Part shown: piece by piece, positions 51,531-62,279 of the stretch
How the letters are laid out: every line of letters begins with the position of its first letter
Position numbering within the stretch: position 1 is the stretch's first letter
Source: Prorocentrum cordatum
Taxonomy: Eukaryota; Sar; Dinophyceae; Prorocentrales; Prorocentraceae
Direction: 5' to 3'
Assembly: GCA_963575745.1 (NCBI GenBank)
Contig: CAUYUJ010014171.1
Span: 1,517,005-1,581,004 of the forward strand
DNA length: 64,000 nt
The notes under the pieces: model-generated
The model's database searches: none
The model's input: only the letters and a program-made list of their open reading frames with translations
What the model was told of the DNA's origin: nothing
Translations under genes and position numbers: made by a program

Positions 51531-52639
51531 AGACTTGTGAGAAACGAGTGCGCGCATAGTGTTTTTTCCACAGCATGGCGGGGGGATGCCGGCTCGCCTG
51601 GGATGGTAGGGATAATGAACAACGAGGCGTACTCATATATAAACTAAAACGCGCGAGGCCGGGTTGGTAACCCTGGGTGGGGTACAATTCGTTTGTTTGT
51701 TGGGAAAAGAATATATGTGATGCAGAGCAATCTAATACATTGCATTGCAATGCAATGCGAAGCGACGCAACGCAGCGCAAAACAATGCCACGCAATGCAA
51801 AACATTGCTCAAGGCAGCGATCAAGTTAATGTTCACGGGAGTCGCCCGCGCCCGCGTCCGACTCCTCCCCCCTTCCTGCTATCCCCCTCCCCACATCATG
51901 TTTCCCCAGCAGCGGTTGTTGCGATGCTGCGCGGTCGTCGCGATCGGCGCCCAAGCGGTTGCTGCCAACGGCATGCTTTAGGGTTGGTGCAGGGGTTGCT
52001 GGCGGCTGTGTGCGGACGTGTCCTTGAACCATACGAGCGCTGGTCCGCGTGAGCCTCGCCGACAGCTCCACTTCCATGCAGCCGAGCGGCTCCAGTTCTG
52101 GAGGGAGAGGGAGTAATGCACCACAGACGCGCAGGAATCGTCATCGATTTCTGACGGTTTTGGTGCCTTTTTCACGCACCGCGAGATTGTTGCCCACGAT
52201 TGCAAGCACTCGGATTTTCAGACGAAGATTTCTTGGGACACTTAGTCCTATATCGCAGCGCTGCGGCGTGGCAGGACTTTCGCTGGCGCGATCAAATTGC
52301 CCGCCTCTTCCAGAGCGTGCACAACAGGCAAGCACATCTCCGCGGCCGCCTTGCTGAGTGAACTATCAATGGTCGCCGTGGTCGTGGGAGCCTGCGTCAG
52401 CATCGTCGCGCCTAGGGAGGTCCAGGTGGCCGCCGTTCGCTACGTCAGGCCCAAATTAGTCTTCGCGTCCCTCCACGTCATGTGGCTTGGGTCTGTGTCT
52501 GGTGCCTGGGCAGCTGCATGGCGTTTCCTGGACTTCGACGCGACGCTGGGGTACCCAGGGGAGGGCCCTCCATTGCGGGGCACGCCGCTGGGAGGTGAGC
52601 GGCTGGCATGTGGGCGGACGGCAACCGTGAGCGTGCATC
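51531..52639. other. No gene recognised
   Basis: Includes a degenerate GCAAT pentamer stretch (51735-51810). A plus frame at 52366-52570 has plausible hydrophobic composition (MVAVVVGACVSIVAPREVQV) but no recognised family. Confidence 0.4.
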
Positions 52640-54075
52640 ATCCTCGCCTCCTACACCGTGGTCAGGCCGACCCGGTCGGCGCCGCTGGCAAAGCAGGCTC
52701 GGTCCTTCGTGGGGGCCCAGGCCGACGAGCTGCGGCACGGCGCAAGCAGGTTGAATTTCAACGAGGCGATGCCGGCTGCACATGTTGGGGCTGAAGTGGA
52801 CGAGCTGCGGCGGGGCGCTCACCGGGTTGGGTTTCGACGAGGCGATGCAGGCTGCGCCCCCTCCGCGGCGGTGGCATTGCCCTGTGGCTGGTTGCCCATG
52901 CGCCGACCCAGCCAGGCACCAAGGATCGGTCAACCCCGAGGGCCTCCACCGGCATTTGGACGCCCACGTCAGCGGGCAGCTCGCCGACCAGGTGGATCCA
53001 TTATGGCTGTGCCAACGCGGCCAGCCTTGTCCGATGCAGAGTGTGCGGCCTGAGCGTGGGGGGCAACCTGGGCGCGCACCCCACGTGTCGCCCAGTGGAC
53101 CGCGCAGCCGCCCAGGCAGCTGCCGCGCCGCAGTCGGCCGCCGCGGCTGAGGCTGGGGGTAGGGCCGCTGGGCGTGGCCGCCCTTTCTTGGCGAGCGTCC
53201 TCGCCGCGAGCGTGCCCGCGCTCCGGCATGTCCCCAAGCGGGCCTGGGCTGCGTGGTCCCTCGTTCGGATTCGCTGTCTGGCCAGCGTGGTGGCGCACAA
53301 CACTGGCAGTGGATGCCCAGACAGACTTCCAGATGCTGGCCAGAATTTTCCTGGTCGTGCTCCCGCGCGCTGGTCGGGACCACGAGTACGCCCTCGCGGC
53401 CTTCGCGCTGGAACGCCTCGCCCGCTGGGAAACAGGCGAGCGGCTGACGCTCTGACAGGAGGCATGCGACGCGCAGCCTGGCCGCCTCCGCCGTCCGGCC
53501 AGCCAGTCCGCCAGCGAGTTTCGGGCCGCCTGGGCCACGGCATTCGCCGCAGAGGGCCTCCTTGCAAAGGGGTGCGCGGCACTGACTGCCCGGGACTGGC
53601 CGAGCCAACCCCGCAGACAGTGTAAGCCTTGGATCGGCTGCACCCGAGGGCACCCGCCGAGCCGCTCGGGCACCTGAGCGCCCTCTTGGCTGCACCCGAG
53701 GTGGCGCTGAATGCCGTGCTCAAGGCGATGCGCCGTGCCCCAGAGGCACTGTGCTGGGCCTTCTGGGTTGCGGGCACAGCGCCTGCTCGACGCCATCTCG
53801 CCCGCCACGCGCGCTACCATCTGCGATCAGCTCGCGGCCGTGGGGCGCACCTGCTGGCAAACGGCGAGGCGCCCTGGCAGTTGGCGCCGCACCTGGCAGG
53901 GGCCGGCTTGAAGGTGGACAGCGTCGTCCAGCCGATCGCTGTCGGCGGGGTGCTCCGTCGCCTCGCGAGTAAATTTGGGTCTCGCCACATGAAGGTCAGA
54001 GCGAGACAGACGCTTTGGCCGCTGCAGATCAGGCTTTGCAGAGGAACTCGCCAGGCACATGGCCTCACCCACGGT
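52640..54075 (+). pseudogene. 5' part of a zinc-finger (R2-like) LINE, decayed
   Basis: Coherent pieces in three plus phases give one LINE N-terminus. A 75-bp duplication (52724/52799) lies at the start. Then comes a C2H2-like finger, HCPVAGCPC...LHRHLDAH (about 52873-52965), and a second finger RCRVCGLSVGG...HPTC (53034-53090). A helical domain follows (DFQMLARIFLVVLPRAGRDH, 53328-53387) to ERLTL, where a TGA at 53453 breaks it, and it continues as FRAAWATAFAAEGLLAKG. Next is AGPSGLRAQRLLDAISPATR (53745-53804), then VQPIAVGGVLRRLASKF, the entry to the RT palm. Sequence is lost before the catalytic Asp, so the copy is truncated near 54075 as well as frameshifted several times. Confidence 0.65.
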
Positions 54076-54089
54076 CGGAGTATGGAAAC

Positions 54090-54935
54090 CAGGACCAATC
54101 TCGGTGGCCCGTCCCGGGCCTCTCGGGCAACCCTCCTGACGACCCAGGAGAACGCCCGAAAACGGCCCAAGAGAACCCCGGGCGTTCCGGCGCTCCCGAA
54201 ACGACCCCAGAGACCACAAGTTTGCCCACCACGACCCCCAAGAATCCGTCATACCCCCCAAAAGTCGTTCCAAAACGTTCCAAGAGGTTACTCCCAAGAA
54301 GGCCCCAAGAGGCAACATTCATTAATTGTCTGAAGGTTTTGGGGGAATTGGGGGGCTCTCCTCTTTTCAGCTTTCCGACGCTCCAAGACGACGGTTTTCT
54401 AGGCGCCCGAAGCCGCCTGGGAGGTTCGAAAATCGCCCCGCAACCGTCCGAAGGGCCTTCCCGGCAGCCCCGAGACGGCGCAACAGGGTTCCAAGATGGC
54501 TTGCGAGAGCCCCAGGGCGGCCCAAGATGGCCCCAAGACACCTTCCGAAGCATTTCAAATCGAAGCCCAGTCGTTCAGGGAGACAGTGGTTGGAGGCAGG
54601 GTGGCCCGAGGAGGCCCCCAGGCCCCCAGAAGACGCCCAGGAGGCTTCCAGAAGGCTATAAGACTTTAAGACAGCTTGCGAGGCCCCCTGAGGCTCTCCA
54701 AGGAGGAGCCCCCGCAAAGGGCTGAGGAGGATGCGGAGAGTGCGCAGGGCATGGCGAGAATGACGAAAAAGAACCATGGAGGAAGGAAAACGAATAACAT
54801 CATTATAATGGCGATGCCAGAAAATTCAACAAGGAGTTATTGTTAATTTGTCGGCTTGGCCTTCCTGCCATTCCGCCTGCGTACCAAATTTCAAGGGCCC
54901 AGGTGCGCCGCGAAACGCCGCCGCAGTCTTGCGAT
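54090..54935 (-). repeat. CTTGG-family repeat, minus copy F
   Basis: Read on the minus strand it has the CTTGG body and the GGAGCGTCGGAAAGCTGAAA spacer module (near 54376) of the plus-strand copies. Together with the copy at 55040 it forms a direct duplication offset by about 943 bp. Its right end carries ATTCCGCCTGCGTACCAAAT, shared with the other copy. Confidence 0.75.
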
Positions 54936-55039
54936 TCCTATTCATAAACATTTTATAGGACCGGGAGCCCCGGAAAAAGCGCACGCGTGCTTTCCTTAGA
55001 CCCCAGAAAGAGCGCCCCCCCCCCCCCCCCAACAAAAAA
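54936..55039. other. Spacer with C16 run
   Basis: Unique spacer between the two duplicated repeat copies; C16 at 55015-55030 followed by an A-rich run. Confidence 0.6.
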
Positions 55040-55917
55040 AACGAATGTGGCCCACCTTGGGCCTCTCGGGCAACCTCCTGGCGACCCAGGAGAACCTCGC
55101 GTGAGCCCGAAGACGGCCCCGGAGGGCCCCGGGCGTTCCGGCGCGCTCCCGAAACGACCCCAGAGAGCCCCATGACTATCCACGACGGCCCCAAAGAAGC
55201 CGTCGCACGCCCAACAAATCGTTCCAAAACTTTCCAACCGAGTTCCGAGAGCACTCCCAAGAAGGCCTCAAGAGGCAACATTCGTTGATTTTCTGTTTGT
55301 GTTGGGGGAATTTGGGGGTTCTCCTCTTTCGGCTTCCCGACGCTCCGAAACGGCGGCCTTCCGGGCGTCTGAAGCCGCCCGGGATGATCGCAAATTTCCC
55401 CAGAACCATCCGTCGGGGCTCCCGGGTAGTTCGAGGGGGGCCAGGGCGGCGCGACAGGGTCCAAGATGGCTTGCGAGAGCCCCAAGACAGACGGCCCAAC
55501 GCGGCCCCAAATCACCCTCCCGAGTACGTCAAATCGCGACCCAGTCGTTCAGGGAGACTGCGGTTGGAGACAGGGTGGCCCGAGGACGCCCCCAGAGGCC
55601 CCCAGAACACGCCCAGGAGGCTTCCTGAGGGTTTTCAGAAAGCTGGAAAAACTTCTGCGAGGCCCCCAAAGGCTCTCCCAGGAGGAGCCCCGGCAAAAAG
55701 AGCTGATGAGGATGGGGGGGATGCGCGGGGCATGGTGGGGATGAGGAGAAAGAAGCACGGGGGAAGGATTACGAAGGACATCATTACAATGGCGATACCG
55801 GAAATGGCTAGAAGGAGTTGTTGCTAAATCGTCGGCTTCACCTTCCTGTCATTCCGCCTGCGTGCCGAATTTCAGATGCCAAATATGCGTGGCGCGAAGC
55901 GCCGCTGCAGTCTTGTG
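55040..55917 (-). repeat. CTTGG-family repeat, minus copy G
   Basis: Second member of the direct duplication. Matching landmarks are TCTCGGGCAACCTCCTG (55064 against 54121), GGGCGTTCCGGCG (55130 against 54180) and ATTCCGCCTGCGTGCCGAAT (55853). The A-rich and C/T parts also align. Confidence 0.75.
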
Positions 55918-55980
55918 TATACATATGTATACGAGTTATATGTATGTGCGTGTGTATATATAGAACGTTATCAAGACACG

Positions 55981-56398
55981 ATTAAAGAACCCGCCGCGTG
56001 GACTGACGCAGATCACGCTGGGCCCAAGAAACCGATGGGGACATTCGCGGCGGAGTCGTTGTGCGGAGTAACCAGACGATAAAATCATCGACCCGACTCA
56101 ATATGCAATCCCTTTATCATCTGGAGGGGCGGAACGCCACGGAGTGGTGCAGGGGGCATCCGTGGCATCCGTGGCCTTTGACCTCCAGTCAGTGTTAGGA
56201 GGCTTTAGGGTAGCCTGTGACATTGAACTCGCGGGCGACGCGACAGCCGCGGCATCTGTCGACAGCGGGAGAGGGCTGCGGCTAGGGCGCGCAGGGCGCA
56301 TCGAGGCATGCAAGTTGTGGTTGCAGGATAAAGTAAGGAGCGGGTGCGTCGACGAGGTAGCTGGAATAGGCGCTGACGATGACGCGGCCGACGCATGA
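55981..56398 (+). pseudogene. Copia-type RNase H remnant
   Basis: In frame 1, AAWTDADHAGPKKPMGTF (55996-56049) matches the first catalytic Asp region of Ty1/Copia RNase H. After a TAA at 56080 the match continues in frame 2: IDPTQYAIPLSSGGAE (the SSGEAE box), HGVVQGAS, then SVDSGRGLRLGRAGRIEACK and LWLQDKVRSGCVDEV, equivalent to the R-x-x-H-I-D and D...AD boxes. It ends at 56398 where ADALTK would be expected (here DAADA). Several key residues are altered, and no RT or integrase remains upstream, where the minus repeat copy ends at 55917. Confidence 0.6.
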
Positions 56399-56581
56399 AC
56401 AGAGCTTGCAAGTGGCGCGGGGATGAGGACTCGCGCGGGGGGGCCAGGTCAACGCCGTTAAGAGGAGAGATATGAATTCATTAGCTTCCGCAGCCATGCG
56501 AAGACAAGCCGCCGCGACAGGCCCCGCCTTGACGCTCGCCTAGCATTTCTCGCCTCTCATCAGTCGCTCAGACACCTCGGG

Positions 56582-58211
56582 ATGTCCGGCGCAGGCATGG
56601 CGGCGGGCGGCGCCGGCCCGATCGCGAGCCCGACCGTCGACAGCTCGGAAATGGATCTCATCGCCCCAGGGCCCGTGACCCAGGGGGGGGTCGACGCCGC
56701 CGAGACGGCGCGCGCGGTGCGCCCCAACAATATGGCGCACTGCGCAACCATTAATGCCAACCGCTTCGGCGAGGCCTAGGATATGATGAATGCGCATATA
56801 ACCCGTCTGCCGCGCAACCCAGCTGCCGCGCGGCGCGCGGGGGGGGGCAACTGCGAGAACATCGAGACATTCCAGGAGGCCTCCTCCGAGATGTTGGCCC
56901 GCGCCGAATAGATCTGCTCGATCGCAGCATGGAGCTCAAGAAGGCGAGCGAGGAAGCCGACGGGCAGGGCAATGCTTTCCTCGAGGGTGAAACGGCGAGG
57001 GGCGCCGAAAGATTAACAAAAATATGCGAGGCCATTAGCGGTGCCGAACTGGGCGTCCACATAGTCAATGGGGCGGGCGCGATGCTGGGCGCTATGCGCG
57101 GGCTCAAGGCGCTGCTCAAACACGCGCTGGGGGAAGTCACCGGGCGCGCCAGGGCGACGAGTCGGGCGGTCGGAGACCGCGGCGATAGATAACCCAGCGC
57201 GCGCCGGGGCCGAATTCTGAGGCGAGAAGCTGCCAGTCAAGGCGGGCCCGCCTCAGCCAGGCCCATCGGGCGCGCCCGGGCCCAGCGATCCCCCGGGGGA
57301 GGCCTGGGGGCCTGGGCCCGCGAGGACAGCGCACCTCAGTCCTCGCGCGAAAAAGGCCATGATCAACGCTGACGGGGCGAATCGAGGCCAAGCGAGCAAA
57401 ACGGACGATGAGGGCCGAGGCCCGCCCGCGGAGTTGCCGGGCCCGACGCCGGAACCAGAGGAGGACGCAACGAAGGGGGATGGCGGCGAGAAGATGACCG
57501 AGGACGCAGCGCCTGGGGGCGATGCAGAATCAGCCTCGCCGCGCTCGGGGCCACCCCTTGGGCCCCCCTCGCCGCGCCAGTCGCCGCGCCAGGCGTCGTC
57601 GCCGCGGGCGATTGCGGCAGTCGCCGAGGCTCGTGCACGGCGCCATGCAGCAGCGCGTGCTGCGCGTGGCCAGCGCCTGCCTCGCGCCTGGGCGCGCGAT
57701 GGGGGCGTCGGTGACGTGGCCCAGGTCTGCGTCGACAACGCGCCCGAGCTCCAGGAGCGAGAGCGCATCATTATGGTCACCATTAGGCTTAGAATCGCTT
57801 GGCCAGACAACGCCACCGCGCTGGCCATCGAAGCGCGCTACATCGATTCACTTATCTATGGCGATCACGGAGCGGCTCGAACAGGCGCGGTTGCAGCGCG
57901 GTGCCGAACCGAAGAGTTGGCGGGGGAATTCGCTGCCAATGGCGATGGTCCAGGGGTTTATCACAGCGACTTCGACGAGGCCGCCGGGAAGCCTCTCGCG
58001 TAAGAAAACCGAAGTGGCGTGGGCGTCGGCGCTGGCCGGGCACCGTGCGCGGCAATCCGTAATGATGTGCAGTCGCGGGTCGCGCGGGCAGATGCATCGC
58101 CAGAGGGGCGGCGAGTGGCTTCGCTACTATCCCTTCGACCGCGGTAGCCAGCTGGACATGGCTGGGCGAAAACATCCAATCGCGGGCCCAGATCCCTTCG
58201 CCTTTGGCTAG
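56582..58211 (+). pseudogene. Unassigned coding-like region, several frames
   Basis: This stretch is less repetitive than its surroundings and has coding-like pieces in changing phases. 56582-56779 ends at a TAG and continues as HITRLPRNPAAARR; 56929-57192 contains a helical, probably coiled segment (MELKKASEEADGQGNAFLEG, ERLTKICEAISGAELGVHIV). 57359-58003 has a charged Pro-rich start and then RERIIMVTIRLRIAWPDNAT. The order helical segment, acidic linker, compact domain resembles a gag-like protein, but I recognise no family. It directly follows the Copia-type RNase H remnant; whether the two belong together is unknown. Confidence 0.35.
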
Positions 58212-58219
58212 TTATCACT

Positions 58220-59199
58220 AATATGGGCCATGAAACAGTCGTGGGTCTTGGGCCGTCAATCCCCTCTCAGGCATAGCCTACGGCCGTGGGCGGGAGAGCC
58301 GCAATTCGTGGTTGTCCACATCAATTGTCAAGCACCCAGACTTCGCCAACTGGAAGGCCGCCGGCAGGCTCAAGGGGATTAACGACCAGTCAGCCAAGGA
58401 GAGCCCAAAACCAACATGGTGAAATAGTTGGGGGCTTAGACAGACAGCGAGGAGGAGAATAACACTTGGGATGGCTACTGCTACGCGGGGCACGACGCGC
58501 GGGCGCGCTCGTGCATTGGGGGGCGCGACCGCGAGGAGGAGCCCGCTCGCATCGAGGCGGGAAAGGCCCAGGGGTAAAGGGGAGCGGCCGAGGCCGACGC
58601 CCGTGATCCCCAGGAGGCTTTATGTGACAACTAACCACTGGCGATTGGCCTGTGTCGTTTGACGCAATGAGTGCGAGAGGGCAGCTTTGACGTAGAAAAC
58701 CTTTTTGGATATCCCGCCATACTGCCAGCCACCTTTCACGTTGCCTCGTCACTTGCGCTGTGCAAGTTTCGGATGGCAGCCTTTTTGTCGCTATTGCTTT
58801 GTCTTCACTACGCGCTAACCATGCTGTGGCGCGATCTTGACATCTTCTTTATTACTGGCGAGTGCAATCCATGAGTTTCTGCTTTTGCGCTGCCGGTCTA
58901 GCTCCACCTTTCAGCGGTCGCGTGCCCTTTGTTCAAGTTTGCGCGTGGCCGGCCCGTCCTAGGCCTCCGGGGCGTTGCGGAGAAGGACTCGAAGCTGCAT
59001 GGCAAACGCTGGCACCTGGTTCAAAAACTATAGCCATCATCAGGCGGCGCGTGCATTTCCAGCGCTGGCCGCCTGCTTGTCGAAAACAGTGCTGCATCTT
59101 CGTCGCAGTCGTTTTGTTCCCCAAACAGCTTGCTGAACGGGGCGCTGCTGTGATAGAAGCTAATTCCGGCCGAGGGAAGTCGGAGCAGAGACATCCTCA
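58220..59199. other. No gene recognised
   Basis: Moderate-GC, non-repetitive sequence. The plus frame 58862-59407 is open but runs into the following satellite and has no family features. Confidence 0.5.
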
Positions 59200-59204
59200 C
59201 AAAA

Positions 59205-59700
59205 ATTTGATTGTCCGGGCCGTTTCGCTTGAGACATCCTCACAACTCTCGTTTCTGAGTTGGCCGGGCTTGGGCGTTTCGCCTGAGACATCCTCGAAAA
59301 GTTGCCCTCCGGGACGCCGCTTGAGACATCCTCGAAACTCTGAGCCCCGAGGTGCCGTGCGAGAGGTGGTCCGGGCCGTTTCGCCTGAGACATCCTCGAC
59401 ACTCTGAGCTTTGGGATGCATTGCGCGAGGTGGTCCGGCCCGTTTCGCCTGAGACATCCTCGAAACTCTAACCTCGGAGATGCCGCGCGAGAGGTGGTCC
59501 GGCCCGTTTCGCCTGAGACATCCTCGAGCTTCTGAGCTCTGAGATGCCTTGCGCGAGGTGGTCCAGCCCGTCTCGCCTGAGACATCCTCGCAACTCTGAG
59601 CTCTGAGATGCCGTGCGCAAGGTGGTCCGGCTTGTTTCGCACAAGATATTCTCGCTTTCTGAGCTCCCAGATGCCGCGCAAGAGGTGGTCCAGCCTGGGG
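59205..59700. repeat. 64-bp satellite, first array
   Basis: The core GAGGTGGTCCGGCCCGTTTC lies at 59363, 59427, 59491, 59555, 59619 and 59682, exactly 64 bp apart. Diverged, shorter units start near 59210. The unit includes CGCCTGAGACATCCTCG and TCTGAGCTCTGAGATGCCG. Stop-free frames on the minus strand in several phases are by-products of the repeat. Confidence 0.9.
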
Positions 59701-60034
59701 GCCCAGAAGACCACATGTTACATATCCTCCCTGGCACCCTGGGAGCCCCAGGAGGCCCAAGAGAGCTCCAGGAGGCCGCAGGACGCCCAGGACAGGCCCC
59801 AGGGGTCCCCAGGAGATTCCCAGGAGGCCGCCCAGGAGGCCCCAGGAGGCCCCCTATCAGAACGTGTCAAGTTGATACACATCCGGTGTCGATTCGTTGA
59901 TTTTTCCTGCTCTTGTGCCCCCCCTCTCCATTTTGGGGGGCCCAAACGGCCACAGGTTAGATATCCCCCCTGGGAGCCCCAAGAGACTTCAGGAAGCCCC
60001 AGGTGCACCAGGAGGCACCAGGAGGCCCCCGCAA
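59701..60034. repeat. CCAGGAGGCCC-rich block between the satellite arrays
   Basis: Two similar halves (59715-59850 and 59930-60030), each beginning near ATATCCCNCCTGG and GAGCCCCA, then CCAGGAGGC repeats; about 90 bp of unique sequence lies between. Confidence 0.6.
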
Positions 60035-60610
60035 CTCGGAGCTCTGAGACGCCGCGCTCGAGGTCGTCCGGCCCGTTTCGCCTGAGACTTCCTCGCAGCA
60101 CGTTTCGCCCGAGACATCGTCGCAACTCTGGGGTCCGAGATGCCGTGCGCGAGGTGGTCCAGCCCGTTACGCTGGAGACATCCTCGCAACTCTAGGCTCC
60201 GAGATGCCGTTCGGGATGAAGAGGAGGTGGAGGAGGAGGAGGAGGAGGAGGAGGAGGAGAAGAAGGAGATGGAAGGGAGATGGAGGAGGCGGATGATGTG
60301 GATGAGGGGGCAGGCAGGAGGAGGAGGAGGAGGAGGAGGAGGAGGAGGAGGAGGAGGAGGAGGAGGGAGAAGGAAGGGAGTTGCAGGAGAGGAAATAACG
60401 GGAAGCGAGTGTGACGTGGATTTGTCAGCACGTGTGCGAGAGGTTGTCCTGCCCGTTTTGTTTGAGACATCCTTCCAACACTGAGGTCCAAGATGTCGCT
60501 CGCAAGGTGGTCTGGTCCGTTTCGATTGAGCCATTCTCGCAATGCGAAGCTCGAAGATGTTGCGCGCGAGATGGTCTGGCCCGTTCTGCCTGAGACGTTT
60601 CGTAGCATAG
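60035..60610. repeat. 64-bp satellite, second array with GGA insert
   Basis: Diverged 64-bp units (60040-60215 and 60430-60605) flank a GGA/GAG microsatellite (60220-60370). The parts on both sides belong to the same family, so the microsatellite expanded or inserted inside it. Confidence 0.8.
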
Positions 60611-62160
60611 GGGCTCTAATCACAACGTCTCTCATTCCTTCTCCCGCCTCCCTCTTCCCACTTCCTGCCTGGCTCCTCTTCCCTCCTTCCTCCTCCCGCC
60701 TCCCGCCTCCCGCTGCTGCGCCTCTGCCTCCGCTTCCCCGTCCCCGCCGTCGTCGTTTCTGCCGCCTCATGATCCGTCATGCGCGCACTGCCTTCCGCCC
60801 TCCCCAGGCATCCGACGTTACGATTTTTCTTTTGAGACGTGCGCAGCGTACCTCTCGATATCATCCCCGGGGGAACCATCGCGACATGCCCCCCCGCTTC
60901 CGCGCCCTCCCCCGCTTCCTCTTACAGTTGCTTCCGAGTTCACAGCATGGCGGTGGAGCCTCTCACAGTGCCGACGACCCGACAGCTTACTCGTCGACCA
61001 GGTGCGAGAGAGTACGACACCTCCTAGCGTTAGCTTCCTGATAGGTATGCGTCACACAAGTTTTCGGGCAAACATCTCATGTGCAAACATCAGGTAATCA
61101 TGTTCTAACATGCCATGCCAGTCCGCACTGGACGGGCACGCAATCGACCTTGGAAACCACAGTGGGTCGAAAAACCCTGTTTGGGGATACTGCACTCCGG
61201 CTACAATTAAAACTGAAGGTCGTGGAGGTGCTCGATGGGGAAGAAGGGGAAGGAGGTGAGGAAGGAGATGGTGGAGGTAAGGATGGATAGGGAGACAGCA
61301 AAGGGACAGGGTCGCTGGCGTGGCGGGCGGGGTAGGGCGCAGATGGAATCTGCGGGTTGTTTGGTGTGGTTTCGGAAGGAGGTGCTCGAGAGTCCTGCGG
61401 GGCCTGTCAGGGTTCCGCGCGGTGCGCGTGACTCGCGGGGCAGGGTTGCGATGAAGCGATGGGAACTGGGAGTTCCATGACGGAGTTTCATGAGAAAGGC
61501 AGGGCGGCACGGAGAGGAGTGGAGCTGGGCGAGGAGGAAAATCGCGCGGTGGCAACTGGAGCCTTAAGGTCTCAAAGGTCGGAGTTGTGGAGGTACGTTG
61601 GCACCCTTCCCTGCGGCCGTCGTCGTTGGCCGAGGGGCTGCGGGAAGCACCTCGGCCCCCTCCGGTGGCCGTTGGCGCCATGAATAGGCGCGGGGGAGAC
61701 CCGCGCAACCCTTGCGATGGAAGCTGCGCGGGGCGCGGGCCCCATTGGTGGCCCTCACGGCGGGGGCGAGAGGGAGGGGAGGCGGCTCCTGACGATGGCC
61801 CCGGGGCGGGATTCTTGAACATCTGGAGCGTAAGAAGGGCGCGCACGCACATGAATCCACGTTGGTTTCGAAAGTGCGCGTTGCGCGCATGTTCGCATCA
61901 TGCGGACGGTCTCGCGGATCGAGGGGCCGCGTTCACGCGCGCGGTTGGGCGCGCGCGTCTTTTGTGGGCTCCCTAAACAAAGGGGGCTCCAAGACGGCAT
62001 GCACCGTTTCGACTCCGAAACTGCATGTGCCCTGCGCATTCGTCATCCCATGGAGCGGGATGACAGCCGAGGAACAGCAACAGGACCAACGGCCGAGGGC
62101 CACAGGTTACCAGCACGTAGGCCAACGGCCGAGGGCAACTGCTGACCAGCAGCAGTCCCC
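60611..62160. other. GC-rich noncoding region
   Basis: No recognisable gene. C/T-rich at 60640-60760. The minus frame 61052-61852 is open but Pro/Arg/His-rich without a family. Confidence 0.5.
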
Positions 62161-62164
62161 CCCA

Positions 62165-62275
62165 TATCGGAGGAGGAAGTGGAGGAGGAGGAGGGGGAGG
62201 GGGAGGAGGAGGAGGAGGAGGAGGAGGGAGGAGGAGGAGGGAGGAGGAGGAGGAGGAGGAGGAGGAGGATGACGC
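62165..62275. repeat. GGA/GAG microsatellite
   Basis: Nearly pure GGA triplets with a few GGGA interruptions. It sits immediately before the coding-like stretch at 62280. Confidence 0.9.
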
Positions 62276-62279
62276 CCGC

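Noticed and set aside
52478-53820. Long minus-strand ORFs (up to 405 codons)
   Set aside because: Shadows of the plus-strand LINE remnant, with GC-driven Arg/Pro/Ala composition.
59160-59760. Minus-strand ORFs of 184 and 187 codons
   Set aside because: Generated by the 64-bp satellite, whose unit has no stop in these phases.
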